The position numbers and the translations under genes are program-made. A stretch of DNA of 64,000 nt from Chelonoidis abingdonii (lineage: Eukaryota > Chordata > Testudines > Testudinidae), in the NCBI RefSeq assembly GCF_003597395.2, contig NC_133770.1, positions 28,625,496 to 28,689,495 of the forward strand, written 5' to 3'. The notes under the pieces are model-generated. The model did no database searches and was not told the DNA's origin. It saw nothing but the letters and a program-made list of their open reading frames with translations. This document shows, piece after piece, positions 46,570-57,633 of this stretch (positions within the stretch are counted from its first letter, which is position 1; each line of letters opens with the position of its first letter).

Positions 46570-46690
46570 TAGCCATGTGATTAGGGCACCCACTGAGAAG
46601 CGGCTAAGGATCCAAGTACAAGTTCCTGCTCTAATGATTATTTATATGAAGTGAAACAACTTCAACAAGACAGATCTCTGCACCACAATA
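46570..46690 (+). mobile_element. tRNA-like SINE fragment (MIR/AmnSINE type)
   Basis: TGTGATTAGGGCACCCACTG and later AAGTACAAGTTCCTGCTC sit at box A/box B spacing, followed by TTTATATGAAGTGAAACAAC. It looks like an old tRNA-derived SINE head. Short and diverged. Confidence 0.4.
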
Positions 46691-46698
46691 TCCTATAG

Positions 46699-47175
46699 CT
46701 AGGGCCTTACCAAATTCACGGTCATGAAAAATGAATCACAGACTGTGAAATCTGGTTTCCCACTGTGAAATCTGGTCTTTTCTGTGCTTTAACCCTATAC
46801 TATACAGATTTCACAGGGGAGACCAGCATTTCTCAAATTGGGGGTGCTAACCCAAAAGGGAGTTGCAGGGGTTAGCAAGGTTATTTTGATGGAGCTGAGG
46901 TATTGCCACCCTTATTTCTGTGCTGTCTTCAGAGCTGGATGGCCAGAGACTGGTGGCCAGGCACCCAGCTCTGAAGGCACCGCCCTGCCAACTGCAGCTC
47001 AGAAGTAAGGATGGCATGGTAGGGTATTGCCACCCTTACTTCTGCACTGCTGCTGACCGCAACTCCACCTTCAGAGTTGGGCTCCCAGCCAGCAGCTGTT
47101 GCTCTCCAGCTGCCCAGTGCCACCACCAGCAGAAGCCAGAAACAGCTGATGTTCTGTGGCTTGTGCAGCACATGA
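46699..47175 (+). mobile_element. hAT-like repeat with internal inverted repeats
   Basis: The left end CTAGGGCCTTACCAAATTCACGG matches the left end of 60559-60866 (CAGGGCCCTACTAAATTAATGG), and ~220 bp run in parallel (ACTGTGAAATCTGGTCTTTT, ACAGATTTC-CAG-GGAGACCAG, CAAAAGGGAGTTGCAGGGG). Inside, TATTGCCACCCTTAxTTCTG occurs at 46901 and 47025, with CAGAAGTAAGGATGGCAT between in the opposite orientation. The right terminus is missing. Confidence 0.7.
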
Positions 47176-47329
47176 GCTCCACATGGAATTCAAGGGAGAT
47201 CAAATGTGCCTTTCGAAGTGGAGAACTAGGAGACAGGGATATTTTGAGGAGAATGGTATTGGTAGTAAAGAAGCTACAGACAAGATATATGATGTGCTTT
47301 TGTTTTTTGGCTTACTATTACAGCTAAAT

Positions 47330-48339
47330 ACCTAGTGCTTAATTTGTGTCGGGACTTGCTGTGGCTGAGCCTTGGCACTTCTTGGCTCGGCAGTTCAAAG
47401 CCCCAGGACTTCTGGACTTGCTACGTCAGTTATGAAAGGAAAAAAACTTGCTTGAGCCCCTGCTCTAGGCAGGATGAGTAGGGACTTGGGCAGCTCTGAG
47501 ATGCCAGGAGTGGTTATAGTAAAGATCATTTTTAAATAGTACGCTATTTCAAGTGATGAGTGAAAGTGAAGAAAGTTGAACTGAAATGAATATTCAGGAG
47601 TGTGTTCAACCCTTCATGTCTCACTACGATTGCCTGTCTGTGAGAGGTGTGGTGGGAGGATGCCTAAAAACTGAGTGCAATTTGAAGGGAGATTCCTGTC
47701 AGAATGAGGCCTAGTATATAGGCTAGGCCTGCAACACTCAGGGTTAAATACCCCAACATATAGGCTCAGATGCTAACTGACATCCAGATCTTGTTGAGGC
47801 ACCTGAATATAAACACCAAAGGTGAAATCTTGGTCCCACTGGAGACCATACAATGGTAAAATTCCCATTGACTTCAGTGGGGCTGGGGTTTCCCTCATAA
47901 ACAAACTCTTCAGACACTAATCAGTTGGAGTATTAAGTGAAGTCTCTGATCAGTTCCTGTTTTACCTATTAATAAGACTTTTTTTCAAGATGTTGTGAGT
48001 GATTTTACAGATGATATTGACATGTTGTGGATTCTTTCATCCTAGTTTGTAAAGAACAGTCCTTCTCCGCACCCCCGTTAAAATATTAGTTTATGCAACA
48101 CTTGAGTAGACTCCTGCCATGTAAGCTCATTCACTGGTGTTTTGTGGCAAAGTTCATTGGTGGATGGGATGCAGGGGGAGGAAATCTACTTAAAACCATA
48201 GAGGAAACTAGTCTGCAGACCTGTAGAGCTTTCCTTCAATTACAGCTATTTTGCACCATAATTTTTCTGCTAGCACTCTTGATATACTCTAGTTATCCTC
48301 TCTTGCAATGGGGCATTGTAGTCAAATTAAATTTAAATT
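47330..48339. other. Unclassified DNA
   Basis: No repeat or gene recognised. Confidence 0.35.
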
Positions 48340-49120
48340 ACCATACATATTAAATGGCAATTAGGATGTGTTTGCTATGTTGCAATTCTTTCAAATTAAT
48401 TTACTATTGCTATATCGGTGAACAGTTAAACCATTTGACATGGTTGTGTGTGCCCATTAATATAAACTAAAGAGCATAATGATTACCCATTTTATTGCTT
48501 CTGTATTGTAATGCTTGAATTAATTTATGCCAGTTATAGCTGTTTATTATGCTTATTAACATCAGTAGGTGCTCTTTAGCAATCAATTGGGATTTAACAG
48601 TAACTGCCTTGTTAAATCTAAATTAAATGCTTGTTTGAGACACTCAGCTTGCTGTGTTACCCTATCCAGTTTCACTGTAGCCCTCTTCCTTCTACCTAGA
48701 CCACAGAAGCTGGATTAAATGCAGAATTATATGGCTCATTAGCAGGGAACAATACGAGCTAGCTGCTGGTGGTTATTGTGCTATAGGTACATATAGCCAT
48801 TATAGCTGTGTCAGTAGACAGATAGAGAGATGGCAAAATGCTTGCTCTCCCTATGGAATAGTTAATCACATCAGTAGATAGAATTTGTTTCAACCTGCTA
48901 ATGACAAGTCAAGAGGGATAATGTATAGCATGCTGAGGAGAGTTTCAGACCACAACACTCAGTGAAAAGATCACAGATAAATCTGTATGGTAAGGCTAAG
49001 AGTAAATGTACCTGGATCCTGATTAGTCTTTCATTAAGAAACTTAAACTAATTAATAGGGTCTTCATTCAATTTAAACATTATTGTGAATTTTGTTTTAA
49101 TGTGTGTGTTCTTATGTTGG
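48340..49120. promoter_or_regulatory. Candidate conserved noncoding element
   Basis: A ~780-bp block without any recognised repeat, dense in homeodomain-type TAAT/ATTA cores (AATTAATTTA, GCTTATTAACA, CCTGCTAATGACA, AACTAATTAATAGG) and GC-balanced short words, with no open frame. This texture is typical of vertebrate developmental enhancers, but conservation cannot be tested from one sequence. Confidence 0.3.
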
Positions 49121-49866
49121 ATTGTATATAATATATCTTATGTCTAAGTAATGATACTTTTGAGAGGGGCCATGTGAAGTTGTTCTTGCTCTTGTCTCCA
49201 GGTTACATATAATTCCTATAGTAATGGAGAAGCATCAGGGATGGTGCTAGACAGGAAAAGGGTCCTCAAATCTGTAGAAATTGTCAGAGAACCCTTTGAT
49301 AGCCTGAGTTGATTCACAGAAACAATACACTCATTTTCCTAAAGCTATTTTAAAATTTATTTTCTGCAAGACACAAGTTCCTTGGCTAAACCCTTTAAAA
49401 ATCCATCTTCCTCCGCTTCTCCCAACCCAACCCAATGTCTCAACATGCTCTTAAAAGCCATGATAAACTAGGAAGGCATGGAAGCATTGTGGAGATTCCA
49501 ACATGTAACCACTGTTATAAGAGTGGTTAAAACACATGATGAGCTGCTCTACAAAACAAGCTGAGTCCATACTAGAACTAAGAGAGACTGTGCTTAAAGT
49601 GTTCCCCTCAATATCAAATTAAAGCACTTAGATGCATCACTGCAACTCCCATTGGATTCTGTGGGCGCTGTATGTACATAACTAATGGAAGAATTTTTCC
49701 CTAAATGAGCAACCAATGTGCTTTTCTGCTTAAGGTATGATCACTATTAGCTGCTGCTTCTTCTCCAGTCCTTCCCTCACAATCATAGTTTTTTCCCCTA
49801 GGGTTGCGCACATGATATGGCCAGGCAAGATTTTTCATGGTGCACAGTTCCCCTCAGGAGTAAGTA

Positions 49867-50071
49867 TAATACCGACAGACCCTGGTCGTCGGCAGGCAGG
49901 ATTGAACCTGTGGCCTCTGGAGCTTAGTGCATGAGATTCTACTGCATGAGCTAAAAGCAAATAGACCGTTAACTAAGGGCTGTAGAGCAAACTCATTCAA
50001 CTCTAAGTGGTCATGGTGCCACGAGAGGGGACGGAACACCACACCCAGAGGATGTGTGGGTTACATACTTC
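49867..50071 (-). mobile_element. tRNA-like repeat, copy A
   Basis: On the minus strand: a TGTAACCCACAC start, CTGGGTGTGGTGTTC, then a tRNA-like part with box A (TAGCTCATGCAGTAGAATC) and box B (AGGTTCAATCCTGCC) about 40 bp apart. Copies at 50143-50345 and 58477-58690 share the plan. It could be a SINE or a small LTR-like element (see findings). Confidence 0.75.
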
Positions 50072-50142
50072 CTCTAGCTGAGGAAGCTCATCCCAAGCTT
50101 CAGAGTCTTCCCAGGTTAAGTCTCAGATGAGCCCCCAATCGT

Positions 50143-50345
50143 AACACCAACAGATCCCAGTCTCGGTAGGCAGGATTGAACCTGGGGCCTCTGAAGCTTG
50201 GTGCATGAGCCTCTACCACATGAACTAAAAGCCAACTGCCTGTTAGCTAAGTCTGTCGAGCAAACTCATTCAACTCTCTCTAAGTGCTCTTGGTGCCACT
50301 AGGTAGGACAGAAAACCACACCCAGAAGGTATGTGGGTTACACAA
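50143..50345 (-). mobile_element. tRNA-like repeat, copy B
   Basis: Starts TGTAACCCACATACC on the minus strand and ends GTTGGTGTTACG. The tRNA-like part is TAGTTCATGTGGTAGAGGC with CAGGTTCAATCCTGCC. It lies ~70 bp from copy A in the same orientation. Confidence 0.75.
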
Positions 50346-50984
50346 GCAAACCAACAGCTGTTCCAGGGTTTATGTTTCACTGCAATCACATGTATCTGGA
50401 TTGTTGGGAACAGCCTCACTTCCACATATCGACTTTTAACCTGCCACTAGTTACCAAACTAGCCTACACACTACATCTTACAAATGGACAAATCACCTTG
50501 TCCAATTTTTAAAAAAAACTATGAAAATGGTAGAACTTCCCCCACACATCATTTCTTATTACTAATAAACATTTATATAACATAGCACTATCAATAGAAG
50601 TAAAAATAAAAAAGTGATTTTTGAAGCAGAGAGCACATTTTCTAAAGGCTAGTGGTTAAACCATGGTTCTTCATTTTAGACTTCTCACCCTTTGTTTTCA
50701 AAGGGTGAGCAAGAGTTTAGCAACCCCATTTTGGGAAAGAGAATTGAAATTGCATGGCCCAGGCCGCAATACTGCAAACATGTATATAAATGCTTTACGT
50801 TACACATGTGACGTCGCACTGAAGTACATGGGACATATCACATGAGTTAAGCAGATATGCATGCTTAAGACTTTGCAACTAACCCTAACCCTAGGTGACT
50901 CTGAAAATAGATGTAAGCACCATGGCCAGAAGCTACAGAGGGGAAAGAGCTCTCTACTCCCTCTATTCGTGAAATGGGAAAGGC

Positions 50985-51403
50985 ATTGCTATAGTGGGAT
51001 GACCAGGACAAGAGCGGTCGGACATAGTGGTCAAAGCAGGTGTTGGGAATCAGGCCAGGTCAGATACCAGGAGGTCAGAGACCAAGATAGGCCAGAGAGT
51101 AAAACCCAGAGTCAGGCGACCAGGAGACAACTTGAGAGCAGAACCACAGATCGGTAACCAGAGTCAGACCAGGTCAGGACATCAAGCCAGGGGAGTGGGA
51201 GCAGGAGCAAAGCATAAGACACACAGTCCAGAGCAAGGTGGAGCCCAGTGTTCTGCCAATCAGCTCCCCAGACTAGGGTTCTTTGCCTGTCTGAGTTCAG
51301 CTCCTATTCTGACAATAGTTAGCAGGTCTCTGGATGGCAAGTTGGAACCTGCTGGCTCCAATTGGACTTGTGGGCCAATGTTCAAGAGCCATGGTCCCTG
51401 ACA
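50985..51403 (+). mobile_element. LTR-like purine-rich repeat
   Basis: Degenerate GTCAGA/CCAGG/GACCAGGA repeats over 51000-51230, then a less repetitive part ending ATGGTCCCTGACA. Resembles 31985-32332. The long plus frame here reflects composition. Confidence 0.4.
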
Positions 51404-51595
51404 CATAGTGTGTCTCATTTACATAGCCTGCCAATCCATGTTCCTCTGTTGATACTTAGGAAATCACCATCAGTACACAATAACTTGGTTTTTGAGGGGT
51501 AGTGGTCTACCACAGAGAAAATGAGGAAACAGTTTTTACGTTTTACCTCACAGCTCATTTTTAAGTAGCTAATTCTCTGCTCAAGGGTCATATTT

Positions 51596-52017
51596 ACATA
51601 GATTTATTGAGTTAAAGGCCAGAAGGAGCCATTAGGTAATCTAGTCTGATTTTCTGTATATAACAGGCTATTAAATTTTACTATTATTCCTGGGTTTAAT
51701 CCAATAACTTGTGTTTAGTTTTGGATAAAGCATATCTCTCAGAAAGGCATCCAGTGTTGATTTGGTGACATCAAGAGGTGGAGTATCTACAACTTCCTTT
51801 AGTATTTTGTTCCAACTGTTAATCACCCTCCCTTAAAAATGTGTCTACATTGAATTTGTCTGCTTTCAGGTTCCAGCTATTGGTTTGTGTTATGCACAAT
51901 CTTCAGTTTTCCAATGTCCTTTTTAAAGCAGGCACAACTGAATGTAGTATTCCAGTATCACTCTCACCATTGCTATAGAGAGAGGTTAAATCTCCTTCAT
52001 ATTCTGACTCAGTGTAC
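51596..52017 (-). mobile_element. CR1 LINE 3' end, antisense
   Basis: ACATAGATTTATTGAGTTAA and GGCCAGAAGGAGCCATTAGG at the left, then 3' UTR (CCAATAACTTGTGTTTAGTT, GAAAGGCATCCAGTGTTGAT) matching the pattern of 2541-2800. A SINE interrupts it at 52018. Confidence 0.8.
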
Positions 52018-52180
52018 CTCATAGAATTGGAAGGGACCTCAGGAAGTCATCTAGTCCAGCTCCTTGCTCAAAGCAGTACCAGTCCCCAGATTTTTACCCC
52101 AGTTCCCCCCCTCAGTGATTGAACTCACACCTCTGGGTTTAGCAGGCCAATGCTCAAACCACTGAGCTATCCCTCCCCCC
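52018..52180 (-). mobile_element. tRNA-headed SINE inside CR1
   Basis: The minus strand begins GGGGGGAGGGATAGCTCAGT with box A (TAGCTCAGTGGTTTGAGC) and box-B-like GAGTTCAATCAC. It ends in the CR1-type tail AGGTCCCTTCCAATTCTATG. Same family as 17062-17220, and better preserved. It splits the surrounding antisense CR1, so it is the younger insertion. Confidence 0.9.
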
Positions 52181-52760
52181 AGAAGAGATTGACCTGGGGA
52201 GTCATTCCCATTTTTGTCCATGTGCCCCTGGCTGACCTCACTGAGGCTAGCCAGGAGCATCCATGACAGCAGCAGACAGTACATTATGATTTGTAACCGT
52301 CATTGTCAACTTGCAAAGCAGTAGACGGTACCGTATGGCTGGTAACCATCTTTGCGAACTTGCAAAAGGCACCTCTATTTATACATCCAAGGAATGCATT
52401 TTCCCTTATTGCCACAGTTTTGCACTGGAAGGTCATGTTCAGTTGCTTGTCCACTATAAAGCCTAAATTTTTTTCAGTCACTGCTTGCCAGGATACAGTC
52501 CCACATGCTGTAGGCATGGTCTTCATTCCTTGTTCCTTGACATATAACTTTGCACTCGGCTGTATTTTAATGCATTTTGTTCAGCTGTACCCTGCTTACC
52601 AATCAATCCAGATTGTTCTGTATTACTGCCCTATCTTCATAATTATTTACTACTCCATCAATCTTTGTGCCATTGACAAATTTTATCAGCAGTGCTTTTA
52701 ACTTTACTTCTAGATCACTGACTAAAATTGATCAGCAAATCAATCTACATCTTGAAAGTC
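52181..52760 (-). mobile_element. CR1 LINE RT C-terminal fragment
   Basis: The minus frame at 52526-52284 contains TEKNLGFIVDKQLNMTFQC and then AIRENAFLGCINRGAF, equivalent to CR1 'EKDLGV-VD-QL-MS-QC...KAN-ILGCINRG'. 'ctgtattactgccctatcttcataattatttactactcc' (52617-52655) is the antisense of the conserved upstream RT region. A 46-bp tandem duplication (52267-52360) follows the coding block. Confidence 0.75.
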
Positions 52761-53557
52761 AGAATATGTTGGATAAAGGGAGAAATGCTGAAAGCCAAGT
52801 GGAGTTAGACCTTCCATTTGTTATACGTTGCTTTTTTTATTTCTAATTGCTGCCTTCAATTCATCACTGAATCAGGTATCACTTTTAGTCAAAGTTGCCC
52901 TCTCTTGACTGTGGAATAATGGCCTTTTTGGCCATTTAATAAACACCTATTTTAATTCAGATTTTTCTGTCTGTCTCTTCAGTTTCATTCCTAATTCTCC
53001 ATTTTTAGGAATGTATTTCTTCTGAAGCACCAGTTGGGCATGCTATTGGTTCTGACTGTCTTCTGTTTGCTCATATTGAATGTAATCAGGTCATGATCAC
53101 TGATGCCTAAGCAACCACCAACTTCCAGATCAGTGATTAATTCATTTTTATCAATTATAATGAGGTCCAAAATAGTGTTACCATGTGTTGGGTGCAATAT
53201 CTTTTGGATTAGAAAATTGTCATCTATCATTTTTAGAAACTCTAATGATGTTTTACTATTGGCAGCATAACACCTCCAGCATGTGTCTCCCTAATTAAAG
53301 TTCCCCATAACAAAACAGTTTTTTTCCCTACACATTACTGGCAGGTGCTTGAAGAGTAACTCATCCTGTTTTCTGGTTTTATTTGGTGGTCTGTAACAGA
53401 TCCTCCCCCAGCTGTGCCCCTTCCTGATCCTTAGCTTTCTTGGTTTCGCTTCCATGGGGACTTTATGGTGAGTGAATGAGGTCTCTGCTGTGAGAGATGG
53501 TCCAGAGAACTTCACAGAGTGAGATAATGCAGAGATCAGCAGAAAAGCTGAATGCAC
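52761..53557 (-). pseudogene. CR1 ORF2 endonuclease domain remnant
   Basis: Minus-strand pieces of the apurinic-type endonuclease that nicks target DNA for CR1. At 53557-53291: ICYRPPNKTRKQDELLFKHL then NCFVMGNFN, where the catalytic Asp of the usual GDFN is Asn. At 53230-52991: DDNFLIQKILHPTHGN, LDLIIIDKNELI, and VGGCLGISDHDLITF, which keeps the SDH motif. A linker (NKKATYNKWK-like) continues to 52830. The RT core between this and 52760 is deleted. Confidence 0.85.
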
Positions 53558-53957
53558 TCCAGTAGGGCCATGCCTACCCAGTTCTTTAATAAATGTGAAT
53601 TAATAAACTGGGTTAGTGCTTCCAGGCAGGATTAGGCAAGCAACTTCCTTGAGGCAGAAGCAGATCTGCAAAGAGACGTTTGAGCTACTTCTGCTCGCTG
53701 GTCCAAACCATGGATGGAGTTTGATGGATGGGTGAGGTAATGAAGTTCAGGGACTATCACCTAGGAGATAGTTTCACTGGCAGGTGGGAAGGGAGTTAGA
53801 CTCCTGAAAAGTTCCTGGATGGCTGATAATTAAATCTTTATTTGCATATCTGTTCTGTTGCTGTGTTTTTCCAGGGTTATGACTGTGTTCCCTAGTAAAG
53901 ATTTCCTTATTAGTAATAGACTTGGAAGGCCTGTGAATGGAGAAGTCATGTCTGTGT

Positions 53958-54022
53958 AGAAGCAGCAAAGAGTCCTGTGGCACCTTATAGACTAACAGAT
54001 GTATTGGAGCATGAGCTTTCGG
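53958..54022 (+). mobile_element. Short dispersed-repeat fragment
   Basis: AGCAAAGAGTCCTGTGGCAC then CTTATAGACTAACAGATGTA and TTGGAGCATGAGCTTTCG. This string is recognised as a common turtle repeat end (possibly Penelope-like or a related retroelement). Family assignment is uncertain. Confidence 0.5.
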
Positions 54023-55351
54023 ACAAAAATAAAGAAATTGCATGCATATATCTGTAGCAGTATTCAGTGTAGTGCCAAGTTTGTAAGTAAATGTATGTGG
54101 GTAAGGTCTGCAGAAGATCAGTTTATGCCGTGAGGCTTTATAGGCAAAAAAAAAAAGACAAGTACCTGCCCAGAGGAGCATGCAGTCTGAGTAATACATG
54201 ATATTACATAACAGGAAATGGCAAACAAAAGGGAGGACAAGGGAAAGAAAAAGTTTGGACAAAAATTCACAGTAAATAACTCGTGTGAGGAAATTTGCCT
54301 CTTCTTCCACTGATAATTTATCTCCATAGAGATCACAATTTTTTCAGGTTGATTCAGAGTCATTTGCTAAATGATTTATTAAAATAAGTCTTGATATGCA
54401 GCTTATTTGCATGTAGTTCACTGAAAGCACTGGACAGGTAAAATTGGTGCTGTTTGATGGCACACACAGGTTACATGACATCTTTGTTCGTTGATTGGAG
54501 AGCATAATTGCTAAAATCAGATTTCTGGAATGACTATTCATATTTACAAAAGCAAAATCTGCTTTTCCTGAAAGATTTCTGTTCTGTTGCTGTGACTTTT
54601 TGCTTTAAACTCACTGCTTCAAGCAGGCTTTTATAACTGAACCTGCAGATTTTGCATTCGTAGCATTTGAGGGTGCAGAAACCAGAAATATGGGCACAAC
54701 AAGCATATGCGCTGGCAGACTGTGTGCTTACCTATTTTGCATGGTAAAACATGTTTTTAGCCACCAAAATCTGCAGGCACAATTTTAGAGACCTCTTGGA
54801 AATTTGGCCTATACTTCTTGACAATATGTGTGATATGTACAAAGTACTTTAAGAATAAGATTTTACTATGGTCAGTTTGCTGATATATCTGAGATTAGAC
54901 TCACGTTTCTAGAAAGCCAGAATTAATTCTGCAGAATTTTTCTGCCCTCTCTTTTAGTAGGACTATTTTCTAATTCTGGTTTAAGTAGATTATATAGGAT
55001 TGGCTGTCAATCCATAATATGCTAATATATTTTAAATGGGGAAAAATAATCCTGTAATAGAAAAATAAAAATCACTACCTTTTGGGCCAATTGCTTAGAT
55101 GACACTAAGGCTAAAGTTTCCTTCTCCTTCTCTTTCTTTTTTTGTGTGGATGTAACAGTAAAATTGTTTCTCTTATCTCATCTTGCCTACGTTAGGCCAT
55201 ATCAGGAAAAATACATGAATTCAGTAAAACAAGCCTGATATTCTCACTTATGATCCAAACTCTGCTCAGCAAGTTTCTATTTTGATAATTCCTTTCAGTG
55301 AGAGATCTGTTTAGCCCTCTCTTACCAGTCAAGTGGCCTTTTAGTCAATGG
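54023..55351. other. Unclassified DNA
   Basis: The minus frame 54310-53774 is long but starts within and overlaps the repeat fragment, and shows no domain. Nothing else recognised. Confidence 0.35.
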
Positions 55352-56656
55352 TGTGATGGACCCAGGCCAGTTGGGTACAACAAAGTAGTCCTGTTGGTAT
55401 CCAGGAAGTGGGCGGGCAAAGCCCACCCACTGCTACAGGACCTCCTCCCAGCCTAAGGGGAGGATCCACAAGTCTGTGATACCAAATAATTGCGTGGGAC
55501 AACTAATGAAAAAAATAGGATCTGGGGTGAGGTCATGGGGCTAAATGAAGGGAACCTAATGGGGATACCAAGCACAGAACCCCGGACAGTGCCCACTGCT
55601 CCTCGAAGGTGTAAAGGGAGCCAGCGGACGCCACCCAGAGGAACTCTGCCCAGATGTGTGAATGGACGGAGGAGCAGAAATAGGCCCCACAGTCGCAGGA
55701 AATCCCATCAGCCAACCTCCTCTCCCTGGTTTTGTAGATGGCTAGTTTAGCCAGGGCCAAGAGGAGGTTGACAAGGAGATCCCGTGACTTGGTGGGGCCA
55801 CAGACGGGGAGTGCGTAGATAAACAGGTGAGGGGAAAAGTGCAACCAAAAACACAACATAAGATTCAAGAGGAGCCGGAACAGGGGCTGCAATCTGGCGC
55901 ACTCTAAATAAATGTGCGCCAGGGTCTCTTTCATGCCACAAAAAGGGCAGGTGTTGGGGAAAGGGGTACAACAAAGTAGTAGAAGGCAGATATACTGGCC
56001 ACTGGCTTAGCAGTTTTCTGTTCCCTGACTGACCAGAGCAGGGGCTGCTCCGGGCTAATGAGAACACCTGACTCCAATTAACCTGCTGAGTCTATTAAGG
56101 TAATGTGAACACTTGACTCTAATTAAGGCCATTTTGATACTATAAAAGGGCTCACTCCAGTCAGGCTGGGGAGAGCCAGAGGAGAGGAAGTGCGGCTGAA
56201 GGGCTGGTTAATGAAGACACCATCAAGCCATCGGTAAGAGAGCCCTAAGGTAAGGGTGAAGAAGGAAGAAGCAGGAGAGCTGTGGGGAAGTGGCCCAGGG
56301 AAGTGTAGCAACTCTGGAAGTGAAAGGTTGGCTGCCAACAGCTGCTACCATCAGGGTCCCAGGCTGGAATCCGGAATAGAGGGCGGGCCCGGGTTGCCCC
56401 CAAGCCGCCACTGCAGAAACACCTCCTGGGAAGGGAAGACAGGCCCTTGTCAGGACAGGAGGCTAAACTGTTCTGAAATAAGCCCCAGGGATAACAGAGA
56501 CTGTGGGAGTTCTCTCACCAACCTCCTTGCTGGCCTATGATGAAAAGGGCTCAGTAGACTGTACCCTGGCCCTAGAGAGAGAAGGGCTGTATGGAGGGTC
56601 GCAATGAGGTTCTGGAAGCGCGGGACCCACAGGGAGAAGGTCTGAGCTCTGCCACA
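55352..56656 (+). mobile_element. LTR, same family as 44596, interrupted by a LINE
   Basis: Begins TGTGATGGACCCAGGCCAGT and ends GCTCTGCCACA. TATAAAAGGG at 56141 is followed by CTCACTCCAGTCAG, as in the 44596 copy. A 591-bp insertion (one target copy included) lies after the first ~38 bp, so the LTR itself is ~714 bp. The flanks (ATGG / AAAG) do not form a clear target duplication. Confidence 0.85.
55390..55963 (-). mobile_element. L1/Tx1-like LINE 3' end inserted in LTR
   Basis: Flanked by an exact 17-bp duplication, GGGTACAACAAAGTAGT (55373-55389 and 55964-55980). The minus frame (about 55960-55533) carries CPFCGMKETLAHIYLEC, the zinc-knuckle (zf-RVT-like) after the RT of L1/Tx1-type LINEs, then a hydrophobic LLLALAKLAIYKTRERRLA helix. 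It ends with a GC-rich 3' UTR near 55390. The element is 5'-truncated. The CR1 elements nearby lack this knuckle, so this is a different LINE clade. Confidence 0.8.
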
Positions 56657-57633
56657 AAAGTTTATTTCTTCTTCTTTAGTTATGTCTTAAGTGGTGATAC
56701 ATATGATCTAGGGCAGATGGTATTCATGGCTAATGAACCTCAGCTCACTATCAGGCAGATTTAGAATTAGCACCTAACCAAGGTCAGCAAACATGGCCCT
56801 GCATTCTGCTAACAGCGCTGTCAAGCTTTGTGGGAGTATTAGCAGTGCAGCATAACCAAGCCTTCAACTCAGACCCATATGCTGGAAAGAACTTTCTTCA
56901 CCTGAGCTCTTTTAATAACCCTCTGTCACTGTGAAATATATGACCACTTGGGACTCACCTGGCAAGTCTAACAAATTAGGGCTGCTGTTACAAGTCAACA
57001 ACTATGCCTGCCAGTTTTCTCCATCTGCCTGATGCTGCCAGGTTCGTTACAAGCATCAGGAGATAGGAGTTAAACAGATGGCAGGAAATGTGCTCGACTG
57101 TTGCACTCAGGAGAGGGGAAGGAGAGGCAATTGCTTTGCATAACATCTCCTTTCCCTCATTATTGCACATTAAAATATGGAAATAAAATCTCACAAAAAG
57201 CAATTTGAAAAGGTAACTACCATTCAAACCAAATATCAGAAGGTTACGTGGGGAAAAGAGGAAACCTACTTGAAGCTTTTCAGGGGAGGGAGGTTGGCAG
57301 TTTTGGGACTGTTGTTTTGACACAATAAATAAAAATCTTTCTGAGTTCTTCTCTCATTCTCTTTCTTTGGCTGTCTCTAAAGATTGCAAGAAACTGTCAG
57401 TCAGACCACTTGCCGGAAGACCGCAGTGTACACTTGAGTGTGTGGAGTGTGCTCAGCATTAGATGGGGATTCTGCTTTTTTAAAAAAATCAGCAATGGAG
57501 GGGAAGCAAGTCTGCAAGTGATATTGAGACATGACTTCCATCCAGGACAGTGCTAAAAGCAAAGCACAAGCTTTCTGACAGGGGCAATACTATCATTCTT
57601 GGCCAAAATGATTGTACAAGTGGTGTGATCTTG
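56657..57633. other. Unclassified DNA
   Basis: AATAAATAAA at about 57323. No gene or repeat recognised. Confidence 0.35.

Noticed and set aside
50879..50893. Telomere-like (CCCTAA)2
   Set aside because: Only two units, in unique-looking DNA. Expected by chance.
53774..54310. 178-residue minus-strand frame
   Set aside because: It runs through the dispersed-repeat fragment at 53958-54022 in antisense and has no recognisable domain.
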